Source of the DNA: Nitrospirota bacterium
GTDB taxonomy: Bacteria > Nitrospirota > JACRHJ01
Direction of reading: 5' to 3'
Length of the DNA: 29,940 nucleotides
Assembly: GCA_021785055.1 (NCBI GenBank)
Contig: JAJYGS010000065.1
Location: 1-29,940, forward strand
Under the pieces are notes generated by a model. That model saw only the letters and a list, made by a program, of their open reading frames with translations, did no database searches and had not been told where the DNA came from. Every line of letters begins with the position of its first letter. Position 1 is the stretch's first letter. A program made the translations under genes and the position numbers. Positions 1-7,399 of the stretch are shown piece after piece.

Positions 1-488
1 ACCTCTCCGCGACGGACGGGGTCTATTTCGTGACCGGGAACCACGAGACCTACCTGGGGGTAAGGAAGGCTTATTCCATCCTGAAAGCGACGAAGGTGAC
101 CGTCCTCGACGACTCGCTTAAGGACATCCGGGGTCTTCAGTTGATAGGAATCAGCTACCCGAAAAGGGGACAGACCAAAAGTATCCTAAAGACCATAAAA
201 ACGATGTCCGGTTTCGTGCCGGGCATGCCCACGATACTCTTGTATCACGCCCCGGTGATGATCGGCCAGGCGAGGGAGGCCGGAGTAAACCTTGAGCTCT
301 GCGGCCATACGCACAAGGGCCAGATATTCCCCGTGAACTTCATCACTCACGCGATATACAAGGGCCATGACTACGGCCTCTTCACCTGGGGCGACTATTC
401 TCTATACGTAACGGACGGCGCCGGGGGCTGGGGTCCGCCCATGCGGACGGGGAACACGCCCGAAATCGTGGATATAAAAATTTACTGA
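1..488 (+). CDS. Calcineurin-like metallophosphoesterase (YkuE/YaeI type), 3' part
   Basis: The reading frame is open from base 3 at the window edge, so the gene starts upstream and only about 161 C-terminal residues are seen. The metal-binding blocks of calcineurin-like phosphoesterases are present in order: GNHE near the start of the fragment, LLYHAPV in the middle and GHTHKGQ near residue 100. The tail, with a YGLF...G segment and a GxGxWGPPxR motif, resembles the YkuE/YaeI branch, membrane-associated phosphoesterases some of which act on lipid-linked phosphates. The GDxH block must lie outside the window. The gene ends 23 bp before the stop codon of a convergent small gene. Family is secure; the substrate cannot be read from the sequence. 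Confidence 0.85.
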   Translation, partial: LSATDGVYFVTGNHETYLGVRKAYSILKATKVTVLDDSLKDIRGLQLIGISYPKRGQTKSILKTIKTMSGFVPGMPTILLYHAPVMIGQAREAGVNLELCGHTHKGQIFPVNFITHAIYKGHDYGLFTWGDYSLYVTDGAGGWGPPMRTGNTPEIVDIKIY

Positions 489-511
489 AGCTGTATTTCC
501 GGCCCTGGCTA

Positions 512-745
512 TTAATATAATCGATCCTTGAAGAATTCCCTGTATTTCTTTTGAAGCTCCTTGGCGTCTTTCACGTCTACAAAAAGCCGTACCATCTTCT
601 CGATTGCCCTGGCCGCCGACAAAAGCGACGGATTGGACCACGCCGCATCGTCTATCATACGGTCGGCCTTTATATAGAAGCCCTTGCCCGGACGTTTCCC
701 AAGGACATCCCACGTTATCTTCTTTAGCGCCTCCGCTCTGTCCAT
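512..745 (-). CDS. Hypothetical small soluble protein, 77 aa
   Basis: This is a short, charged, probably helical protein with no transmembrane segment and no family I recognise. The ATG at 745 lies one base after the TGA of the upstream membrane-protein gene (747-749), which suggests translational coupling and decides the start. A TTG at 769 would extend it by 8 residues but overlap the upstream gene. The C-terminal half has a regular Lys/Glu/Phe helix (VDVKDAKELQKKYREFF). It is convergent with the phosphoesterase gene. It may belong with its membrane neighbour as a two-gene unit. The reality of the gene rests on the tight junction and protein-like composition. Confidence 0.55.
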   Translation of the reverse strand: MDRAEALKKITWDVLGKRPGKGFYIKADRMIDDAAWSNPSLLSAARAIEKMVRLFVDVKDAKELQKKYREFFKDRLY

Positions 746-746
746 T

Positions 747-1043
747 TCAAAAACCCGAGTCGCCGGCAAGGCTGCTGAAGAAATTGATGAGGGCGATCGA
801 AAATACCGCGCCGCTGATGAAGACGAGGCTGGTGAGTATCTCGCGGTATTCGCGGGGGAGATACGGGAAGGACATTAAAGCGAGAAAGCCGAACGCAAAA
901 AGGCCGACAAATTCGCCCAGGATATTGCATGCGGTCTTTACAAGGCCGCCCGGTATCCTCCTTCTGAATGCGGTGATTTTATACCACGCGAAAAGAATGG
1001 CGCACAGGGCCGCGGCGTTTAAAAAATAGAACAAGGCGTGCAT
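747..1043 (-). CDS. Small integral membrane protein, 98 aa
   Basis: The protein has three hydrophobic stretches: about residues 3-24, 38-62 and 70-92. Short basic loops (WYKITAFRRR and PREYRE) separate them, so it is probably an inner-membrane protein. The ATG at 1043 is preceded by a strong Shine-Dalgarno (AAAGGAGG, 6 bases upstream), which makes the start secure. No family is recognised and there is no catalytic motif. It leads a two-gene unit with the 77-aa gene at 512-745 and diverges from the histidine kinase gene. A perfect TTGACA -35 box lies upstream on the same strand. Confidence 0.7.
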   Translation of the reverse strand: MHALFYFLNAAALCAILFAWYKITAFRRRIPGGLVKTACNILGEFVGLFAFGFLALMSFPYLPREYREILTSLVFISGAVFSIALINFFSSLAGDSGF

Positions 1044-1077
1044 GATATGCCTCCTTTCTCTTGTTCTTTCGGTTTAA

Positions 1078-1106
1078 AGTTAATAGCTGCGGGGCGCAGT
1101 TGTCAA
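1078..1106 (-). promoter_or_regulatory. Candidate sigma70 promoter with a dyad in its spacer
   Basis: On the minus strand a consensus TTGACA (complement of 1101-1106) is followed 17 bases later by a weak TTAACT (complement of 1078-1083). The spacer holds a perfect inverted repeat, CTGCG-3nt-CGCAG (1087-1099), which could be an operator or only a small hairpin. It sits about 35 bp ahead of the small membrane-protein gene. The -35 is convincing, the -10 is not. Confidence 0.4.
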
Positions 1107-1191
1107 CTAACATTTTGATTATTAAAGAGAATTAATAGCGGTAATATACTGTCCGCCTTCTTTAAGGATATTTGATAACTCCAATTAACTA

Positions 1192-1222
1192 TTGATTTTT
1201 TAAGCATGAGTCGTGGTATAAT
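1192..1222 (+). promoter_or_regulatory. Extended -10 sigma70 promoter for the PAS histidine kinase
   Basis: A consensus TATAAT at 1217-1222 is preceded by TGG, giving the extended -10 form TGnTATAAT. TTGATT at 1192-1197 can serve as -35 with a long 19-base spacer, which an extended -10 tolerates. Transcription would begin near 1229, leaving a leader of about 22 bases before the ATG at 1251. The surrounding 200 bp is clearly more AT-rich than the genes. Confidence 0.7.
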
Positions 1223-1250
1223 GATTTAGACGAATTCTTAAGAGCGCAAG

Positions 1251-3128
1251 ATGGAAAAGCCGGACATACCGCAGTCGGAAAAGACCGAGAGGGATTTGGA
1301 AGCCGTCTTCGAAAACGAGGTCAACCGGGCGGTCGTCAATACCGTCCTCGACGGCATCATAACGATAACCCCCGACGGCACCGTCATAAAGTTCAATCCC
1401 GCCGCAGAAAAAATCTTCGGCTACGAAAGCTCGGAAGTCATAGGCAAGAACGTCAACATGCTCATGCCGGATCCGTATCGCTCCGAACACGACGCCTACT
1501 TAAAAAACTACCTGGCCACCGGCCGAAAAAAAATCATAGGCATAGGCCGCGAGGTTAAGGGGCGGCGAAGGGACGGGAGCGCATTCCCGCTCGACCTCGC
1601 CGTAACGGAGATGCGCGTGGACGGCAGGCGGATGTTCACCGGCATACTCCGTGATATTACCGAGAGGAAAAAGGCGGAAGAGGCTGTCTCCCGTCTGGCC
1701 GCCATAGTGGAGTCTTCGACCGACGCGATTGTCGGCAAGACCCTGGAGGGCGACATATTCAGCTGGAACCATGGCGCGGAGAGGATCTACGGCTATACGG
1801 CAGAGGAGGCGACAGGCAGGCATATATCCCTGATAGTGCCGCCGAACCGCATGGATGAGCTGAACCGGAACTTCGAGACCCTGCGGCGCGGAGAGAGGGT
1901 GCCCAGCTACGAGACCATACGCGTCCGCAAGGACGGGAGCCTTATAAATATTTCATTGACCCTCTCGGCATTGAAAAACCCATCCGGCAGGATAACAGGT
2001 TATTCCGCCATCGCACGCGACATTACAGAAAACAAGAAAGTCGAGGCCGAGCTCAAGGAATCCGAGGCCAAGTTCAGAACTCTCTCCGAGGACGCCCTCA
2101 TCGGAATATACCTTATCCAGGATATGCGTTTTCAGTATGTGAACCCGGAGATTGCGCAGATGCTCGGATATTCCGTAGAGGAACTGACCGGGATAAAGGA
2201 CATGCTGGAGTGCGTGCATCCGGACCAGAGGGAGATAGCGAGGCAGGGAATAGAGAACATCCTGAACGGGCAGCACTCAAGTCTCGGATACCGGGGCGTA
2301 TGGCTTGAGAAAGACGGAACGCCCATCGAGGTCGAGGGCAAGGCCGCCTACACGCTCTACCGGGGCAGGCCGGCCATTATAGGCACGGCCCTCGACATAA
2401 GCGAAAGGAGATTCCTTGAGCGGCAGAGGACGGACTTCCTGGCGATGATAACGCACGATTTTAAAAGCCCGCTTACCACCATCCTGGCCAATGCCGAACT
2501 CATCTCCATAATGAAAACCGGCACGGACGACGAAACCGCCGGGATGGCGGACGCTATTCTCAGAAGCGGCGAGAGGCTGAGGCGGCTTGTGGAGGATTTC
2601 CTCGTGCATTCCAGGCTGGACTCCGGGGGGCTTGCGCCGGAGTTTGCCGTCGTCAACGTGCGCGAGGCGTTAAAGGGCGTAATAGGCGATTTTAAAAATC
2701 TCGCGGCAAGGAGGGCCCAGGCGCTTGAAGCGGAATTTGCCCCCGACATACCGGAGCTTTACCTTGACGCAAGGCTTATACAGCGCGCTGTCTCGAACCT
2801 GCTCCAGAACGCCCTCAACTATACCTCTGAGGGGGGGCGTATTTCGCTGAAGGCGGAAAGGAGCTTTCAGGACGGCAGGGATTTCCTGGTCATATCCGTC
2901 AGCGACACCGGATCGGGCATACCGCTTGCGGAACAGTCAAAGGTTTTCCAGAAATACTACCGGACATCCAGGGGTTCCCGCTCTGCGGGGACAGGCCTGG
3001 GGCTTGCGATTGTCAAGGCCGTAACGGAGGCGCACAAGGGCTGGGTCGAGCTGGAAAGCACTGAGGGAATGGGCAGCACTTTCAGGCTTATTATCCCGGA
3101 AGACCTGAAAACGGATGAGGCGGCATAA
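1251..3128 (+). CDS. PAS-PAS-PAS sensor histidine kinase with FixL-like first PAS
   Basis: This is a 625-aa cytoplasmic sensor kinase with no transmembrane segment. PAS1 (about 25-140) closely resembles the FixL haem PAS. His80, in the MPDPYRSEHDAY stretch, aligns with the Bradyrhizobium FixL haem ligand His200. Arg100, in IIGIGR, aligns with FixL Arg220, which signals oxygen binding. PAS2 (145-262) and PAS3 (268-385) follow. The kinase core has HisKA with phospho-acceptor His402 (THDFKSPL) and a HATPase with N box Asn520, DTGSG at 552-556 and GTGLGLA at 580-586. All catalytic boxes are intact. No response regulator is encoded nearby, so its partner lies elsewhere. It is convergent with the Ehr operon, with 7 bp between stop codons. 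Kinase function is certain; haem binding is inferred from alignment, and that PAS subfamily also has non-haem members. Confidence 0.93.
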   Translation: MEKPDIPQSEKTERDLEAVFENEVNRAVVNTVLDGIITITPDGTVIKFNPAAEKIFGYESSEVIGKNVNMLMPDPYRSEHDAYLKNYLATGRKKIIGIGREVKGRRRDGSAFPLDLAVTEMRVDGRRMFTGILRDITERKKAEEAVSRLAAIVESSTDAIVGKTLEGDIFSWNHGAERIYGYTAEEATGRHISLIVPPNRMDELNRNFETLRRGERVPSYETIRVRKDGSLINISLTLSALKNPSGRITGYSAIARDITENKKVEAELKESEAKFRTLSEDALIGIYLIQDMRFQYVNPEIAQMLGYSVEELTGIKDMLECVHPDQREIARQGIENILNGQHSSLGYRGVWLEKDGTPIEVEGKAAYTLYRGRPAIIGTALDISERRFLERQRTDFLAMITHDFKSPLTTILANAELISIMKTGTDDETAGMADAILRSGERLRRLVEDFLVHSRLDSGGLAPEFAVVNVREALKGVIGDFKNLAARRAQALEAEFAPDIPELYLDARLIQRAVSNLLQNALNYTSEGGRISLKAERSFQDGRDFLVISVSDTGSGIPLAEQSKVFQKYYRTSRGSRSAGTGLGLAIVKAVTEAHKGWVELESTEGMGSTFRLIIPEDLKTDEAA

Positions 3129-3135
3129 CGTCTCC

Positions 3136-3663
3136 TTACTTCGCAGCTGATTCCAGTATGTCCATGATGCATTTCATGATTTCCGCCGGGTTTGGAGGGC
3201 ATCCGGGTATATATCCGTCCACCGGTACGACCGCCGCCGCCCCGTCCAGCACGCCGTATGCCCCCCTGTAGACGCCGCCGTCCTTTGCGCAGTCTCCACA
3301 GGCGATAACGATTTTCGGCTCAGGCATGGCGAGATACGTTTTTTTCAGTGCCCCGGCCATGCCGAGCGACACGGGCCCCGTGACCAGTATAACGTCCGCG
3401 TGCCTGGGCGAGGCGGTGAAATCGATGCCGAAACGGGAGACGTCGTATATCGGGTTTCCGAGCGCCGTGCATTCCCATTCGCAGGCGTTGCAGGAGCCCG
3501 CGTCCACCTGCCTTATTCTAATCGAACGTTTGAATACCGCGTCCAGCCGCGCAGGGCCGCTGGCCCCCGGCTCGCCTGCAACGTCGCCGGACATGGCCCG
3601 GATGGCGTCCCTGCCGAGGGCGGGCTTTTTACCGAAGAGGTTTAAGATTATCTGTTTAAGCAT
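3136..3663 (-). CDS. Ehr/HyfI-like small subunit (NuoB / group 4 hydrogenase small subunit family)
   Basis: This 175-aa protein belongs to the NuoB/HycG/HyfI family, which carries one [4Fe-4S] cluster at the membrane interface of complex I and group 4 hydrogenases. Cluster ligand motifs are present: Cys58-x2-Cys61 (GSCNACE), Cys122/Cys125 (ACGDC) and Cys155 (PGCPP). Cys65 is an extra cysteine. The N-terminal region to about residue 40 is long and variable. The ATG at 3663 follows the large-subunit stop by three bases and has only a weak ribosome site, so it is probably coupled. It is the last gene of the six-gene operon. Its cluster looks functional although its large-subunit partner lacks the NiFe site. 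Confidence 0.88.
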   Translation of the reverse strand: MLKQIILNLFGKKPALGRDAIRAMSGDVAGEPGASGPARLDAVFKRSIRIRQVDAGSCNACEWECTALGNPIYDVSRFGIDFTASPRHADVILVTGPVSLGMAGALKKTYLAMPEPKIVIACGDCAKDGGVYRGAYGVLDGAAAVVPVDGYIPGCPPNPAEIMKCIMDILESAAK

Positions 3664-3666
3664 AGC

Positions 3667-5184
3667 CTATAAGTCGCAGCCGGAGTATGAGAGGTTGAAG
3701 CTCTTGTTCACCAGCGGGAAGTCCGGCACGATGTTCCCGTGTATGGCGTAAGAGACAAGCGGCCAGTTGCAAAACGACGCGGAACGGACCTTTACCCTGA
3801 GCGGACTGCCGTCCCCGGAGGCCTTGATCCAGTAAAAAACCGAACCCCGAGGCCCCTCCGTATAGCCAAGCGCAGACCCGCCCGCCGGGAATTTTCCGGC
3901 TGGCATCCTAAGCTCTCCTTCGTGACGGCGCTCGATGAGCGAGTCTATAATCGAAAAGGAGCATTCCGCCTCCTCCCGCCGCACCATCATCCGGGAGTAT
4001 ACGTCGCCCTTTTGGTATGTGTGCGCCTCGAATATGAGGCTCCCGTACGAGAGATGCGGGTGGGCGCGCCTTATGTCGTCCGATATGCCGGAGGCCCTCG
4101 CCGCCGGGCCGGTCGCGCCCATCTTGAGCGCAATCTCGCGGGAAAGAAGACCCGTGCCTTCCAGCCGCTCTATGTGCGAGATCGAGTCCAGCAGGAATTC
4201 CATGAAATGTTTAAATCCGGTCTTTACGCCGTCGAGCGTGGAGATTACATCGTCTGCGGCGTCGAATACGTCGCGCGTAACGCCGCCGATTACGTTTATT
4301 CCCCTTAAGTATCTGCTGCCCGTGAGCCTGGCGTTTAAAGCCATAAGAGACTCCTTTAGAATCGCCCCCTTCGCGTATCCTAAGGCAAAACCCGTCCCGG
4401 CGCACATGTTCCCGATGTCGCCGATGTGGTTGTAAAGCCTCTCCAGCTCTATTACGAGCGTCCTGACGGCCTTCGCGCGGGGGGAAATGTCCATCCCCGC
4501 CATGCGCTCCACGGCCATGCAGTAGGCCGAGGAGTGGGAAAACGACGATACCCCGGATATCCTTTCCGCCAGTTCCACTCCGTTCTCGAAGCCCCTCGAC
4601 TCGAATAATTTTTCCGTGCCCTTGTGCGTGAAGAAGAGCCGGGGGTCAAGGTGATATATCGTCTCGCCCACCGCGCTGAAACGGAAGTGCCCCGGCTCGA
4701 TAATACCCGCGTGGACTGGGCCGACGGGTATCTCGTAGACCCCTTCGCCCTTCACGCGCATGAAGAAATAGCCGTCCTCCCGCGAGAAATCGACAGACTT
4801 TTTTATGTCGTCGGTTGTTACGTCCCTCCGCAGGGGATAGACGTCTCCATATATCCCGTGCAGGCAGAGAGGGCGCGGGTCCGGGTGCCCCTCCGGGATT
4901 ATCCCGAACATGTCGCGCATCTCGCGCTCGTACCAGTGGGCGGCGGGGACAAGCGGCGTTATGCTCCCGTAGGCGAGAGCGTCCTCCCTGAGCTTCATCG
5001 TCAGGATGTCGAAGCGGTCCTCTCCCATGGGCGAGAACACGGCGTATACCCGGAAATACCCGTCCAGCTCGCGTTCGTCTGCGGCGAACATCGTCCGCAG
5101 GAAATGCCTGCGGGAATATTCCGCGCACTTCCGGGGAAAATCTGCGGCGGATAACTCTATATATTTTTCGTTTTCAGGATGCAA
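3667..5184 (-). CDS. Ehr/HyfG-like large subunit (NuoCD fusion) lacking the NiFe cysteines
   Basis: This 505-aa protein has an N-terminal NuoC-like domain (about 10-125) fused to a NuoD/HycE-like domain (about 145-505), as in HycE and HyfG. The fold markers GPVHAGIIEPGHF (155-167) and FSHSSAY (215-221) are clear. Hydrogenases hold NiFe with RxCGxC (L1) and DPCxxC (L2). Here L1 reads RISGVS (208-213), with Ser210 and Ser213 in place of both cysteines. L2 reads NLSYSGCDL at the extreme C-terminus, with Ser499 and Gly502 in place of its two cysteines. The protein ends right after this motif, so there is no maturation tail to cleave. This is the hallmark of Ehr (energy-converting hydrogenase-related) complexes. 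The start is TTG at 5184, one base after the preceding stop and behind an AGGGGG ribosome site. It cannot bind NiFe; the real substrate is unknown. Confidence 0.92.
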   Translation of the reverse strand: MHPENEKYIELSAADFPRKCAEYSRRHFLRTMFAADERELDGYFRVYAVFSPMGEDRFDILTMKLREDALAYGSITPLVPAAHWYEREMRDMFGIIPEGHPDPRPLCLHGIYGDVYPLRRDVTTDDIKKSVDFSREDGYFFMRVKGEGVYEIPVGPVHAGIIEPGHFRFSAVGETIYHLDPRLFFTHKGTEKLFESRGFENGVELAERISGVSSFSHSSAYCMAVERMAGMDISPRAKAVRTLVIELERLYNHIGDIGNMCAGTGFALGYAKGAILKESLMALNARLTGSRYLRGINVIGGVTRDVFDAADDVISTLDGVKTGFKHFMEFLLDSISHIERLEGTGLLSREIALKMGATGPAARASGISDDIRRAHPHLSYGSLIFEAHTYQKGDVYSRMMVRREEAECSFSIIDSLIERRHEGELRMPAGKFPAGGSALGYTEGPRGSVFYWIKASGDGSPLRVKVRSASFCNWPLVSYAIHGNIVPDFPLVNKSFNLSYSGCDL

Positions 5185-5185
5185 A

Positions 5186-6733
5186 TCAGCCCCCTATTAT
5201 CCCGGCGGAGAGGGTTATCAGCCTGTCCAGCGGGCCTGGTATATAAAGACCCAGCATAAGAAGCGCAGCCGCCATAAGGAGCATTACTATGCCGGAGGAA
5301 AGCCCCCGGAAGCCGCGGACGGCAGGCCGACGGTCCACGTCCGCGCCGACCGGCAGCGGAATGCGGGGCGGCGCCGGAGGGTGTGCCGGCATGGACTGGC
5401 CGACCGGTGCGGGCGACGTAGGCGCACCCAGGAACATCCCGCCGAAGCTCCTCAAAAGCCCGTAGAAAACCATCCCGCCCGCAGCCAGGAAGACGCCCAT
5501 TATAACCCAGTGGCCGCCCGCCGCCAAGGCCTTCAGCATCAGGAACTCGCTTACGAACATGCCGAACGGCGGAGCGCCCGCAAGGGCCATTATGCCGATA
5601 AAACCGACCGCGCCGACCAACGGCATGGCCTTTATTACACCCGCGGCCTGCTCTGTCTCCACCGTATCGTACCTGCCCTTGATCCGCCCGGTCACGAAGA
5701 ACATGAGCGGCTTCCCGATTGCGTGGTTAAGTATATGAAGAAGAGCCGCGTAGAACCCGAACGGCCCGCCAACGCCGAACGAGAGGGCTATTATCCCCAT
5801 GTGCTCGATACTGCTGTATGCGAGAAGCCTTTTCGCGTTCCTCTGGATGAGCATGAATATGGACGCCGCGACGACGGAGGATATGCCGAAAAGGAACATC
5901 ATGTCCCGGACGAAGGGGTATCCGAGGCTCGCCCTTGCGATTACGGCGAACCTTAGTATCCCGTAGAACGCGCAGTTAAGGAGTATCCCGGAGAGCAGCG
6001 CGGAAATCGGCGTCGGGGCCTCGCTGTGGGCGTCCGGGAGCCAGTTGTGCACCGGGGCCAGGCCCGCCTTCGTGCCGTAGCCCACGACTATGAGTATGAA
6101 ACCGAGCCTGACCGTGGCCGGATTAAGCCTTGGCGCCATCGCCAGAAGGGCAGTCCATTCAAGGGCGCCCCTGCCGCCTCCGGACGCCCCGGAAGAGGCG
6201 TAATAGAAGATAAACGTGCCGAGCAGGGCGAACGTGATGCCGACGGTGCAGAGGATGATATATTTCCAGGCGGCCTCGACGGAGGAGCGTTTCCTGTAAA
6301 GACCCACAAGTAGCGCCGAGACGAGCGTAGTCCCCTCTATGGCCATCCACATTACGGCGAGGTTGTCGGCCAAGGGCACCAGCAGCATCGTTAATATGAA
6401 CAGGTTGTACAAAAGGTAGTAGTAGCGGTGGGCCTTTGCGTCTATGTGGCCATGCTCGAGCTCGCCTCCCATGTATTCTATCGAGTATACGGACGTTGCA
6501 AGGGAGAGCAGGGTTATTACGACGACCATGAACGCCGAGAGCGCGTCGGCATATATCGCGCCGCCGGGCGAGCCTGCTATGCCGCCTGACAGCGCTGCAC
6601 CAGCTATAACAAGCGCGATGCCGCTTATAGCGGTGCAGGACAATACCGTCGCGTATTCATATACGCGCCTGCTGTCGATCAGCAGGCATATTAGGGCGGC
6701 GGCAAGCGGTATAAGTATCAGGGAGAGAAGCAT
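5186..6733 (-). CDS. Ehr/HyfF-like antiporter-type membrane subunit (NuoN/NuoL/MrpD family)
   Basis: This 515-aa polytopic membrane protein has about 14 predicted helices and belongs to the proton-translocating subunit family. Key charged residues of the channel are present: Glu133 in the helix MWMAIEGTTLV and Lys222 in GTKAGLAPVHNWLPDAHSEAP (220-240). The next region (IEHMGIIALSFGVGG) carries the conserved HMG motif. A proline-rich hydrophilic loop (about 428-465) precedes the last helices and is an unusual insertion. The ATG at 6733 follows the previous stop by one base behind AAGGGA, and its stop is followed within one base by the large-subunit start. It is expected to couple redox or conformational change in the soluble arm to H+ or Na+ transport. 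Confidence 0.9.
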   Translation of the reverse strand: MLLSLILIPLAAALICLLIDSRRVYEYATVLSCTAISGIALVIAGAALSGGIAGSPGGAIYADALSAFMVVVITLLSLATSVYSIEYMGGELEHGHIDAKAHRYYYLLYNLFILTMLLVPLADNLAVMWMAIEGTTLVSALLVGLYRKRSSVEAAWKYIILCTVGITFALLGTFIFYYASSGASGGGRGALEWTALLAMAPRLNPATVRLGFILIVVGYGTKAGLAPVHNWLPDAHSEAPTPISALLSGILLNCAFYGILRFAVIARASLGYPFVRDMMFLFGISSVVAASIFMLIQRNAKRLLAYSSIEHMGIIALSFGVGGPFGFYAALLHILNHAIGKPLMFFVTGRIKGRYDTVETEQAAGVIKAMPLVGAVGFIGIMALAGAPPFGMFVSEFLMLKALAAGGHWVIMGVFLAAGGMVFYGLLRSFGGMFLGAPTSPAPVGQSMPAHPPAPPRIPLPVGADVDRRPAVRGFRGLSSGIVMLLMAAALLMLGLYIPGPLDRLITLSAGIIGG

Positions 6734-6734
6734 G

Positions 6735-7397
6735 TTATCCCTTCAGTGTCGTCAGTTTGTCCAGGTCCAGGTCTATAAACGTCTTCTTTATCTGGCTTAG
6801 GAAGACCCCGAGTATTATCACGCCCATTAAGACGTCGAAGACGACGCCGAGTTCGATTATCGTGGACATCCCGTACGTCAGGGAGAACCCGGCCAGGAAA
6901 AGCCCGTTCTCCATTAGCAGAAGCCCGATTACCTGCGTAACGGCCTTCTTCCGGGTAATCATGATGAAAAGGCTTATCAGGATTATGGAAATGGAGACCT
7001 TGAGGGGGTTCTCGGTGAAGCCCTCTATAAAAATTCCTCTGGAGAGCGAAGAGTAAACCACCACCACAAGGATGGACGATATGACGAGCGAGAGCGGGGT
7101 ATTGATGTTCGGCTCCACCTCGTGGGTAATCTTGAGCTGACGCACTACCTTTTTCAAAAGGAACGGTATTACCACCCCTTTTGAAACAAGGGTGACGGCG
7201 GCGGCTATGTAGAGATGCGCGGCGTCCAGGTAGAACGCGCTGACGGCCATAAGAAGGGCCAGCAGGAGCGAGTTTATGGTATATGCCCGAAGGAAGCTCT
7301 CCATCCTCTTGAGCGAGTTCATCGCCACTACCGTAAGCAGCATGCCGATTGTTATGAAATCTGTTATGGAATAGACCACAACCCATGCCTTCGGCAT
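6735..7397 (-). CDS. Ehr/HyfE-like membrane subunit (NuoK-containing)
   Basis: This 220-aa protein has about seven transmembrane helices. The segment near 140-175 (KKAVTQVIGLLLMENGLFLAG, shown in part) carries the NuoK/MrpC signature with a membrane-embedded Glu in LLMENG. The longer open frame runs upstream to 7667, but that part overlaps the HyfC-like gene in another frame and is not protein-like. The ATG at 7397 lies two bases after the HyfC-like stop. HyfE proteins are NuoK-like subunits of group 4 hydrogenases and related complexes that form part of the ion pathway next to the NuoH-like subunit. The C-terminus (KKTFIDLDLDKLTTLKG) is cytoplasmic and charged. Confidence 0.87.
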   Translation of the reverse strand: MPKAWVVVYSITDFITIGMLLTVVAMNSLKRMESFLRAYTINSLLLALLMAVSAFYLDAAHLYIAAAVTLVSKGVVIPFLLKKVVRQLKITHEVEPNINTPLSLVISSILVVVVYSSLSRGIFIEGFTENPLKVSISIILISLFIMITRKKAVTQVIGLLLMENGLFLAGFSLTYGMSTIIELGVVFDVLMGVIILGVFLSQIKKTFIDLDLDKLTTLKG

Positions 7398-7399
7398 TT

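Noticed and set aside
1111..1200. FNR/CRP-like TTGAT half sites near the kinase promoter
   Set aside because: Three TTGAT motifs are present but none has a properly spaced ATCAA partner; they probably reflect AT-rich DNA.
5006..5956. 316-aa open frame on the plus strand
   Set aside because: It is opposite the HyfG- and HyfF-like genes, has an improbable Arg/His/Pro-rich composition and no ribosome site.
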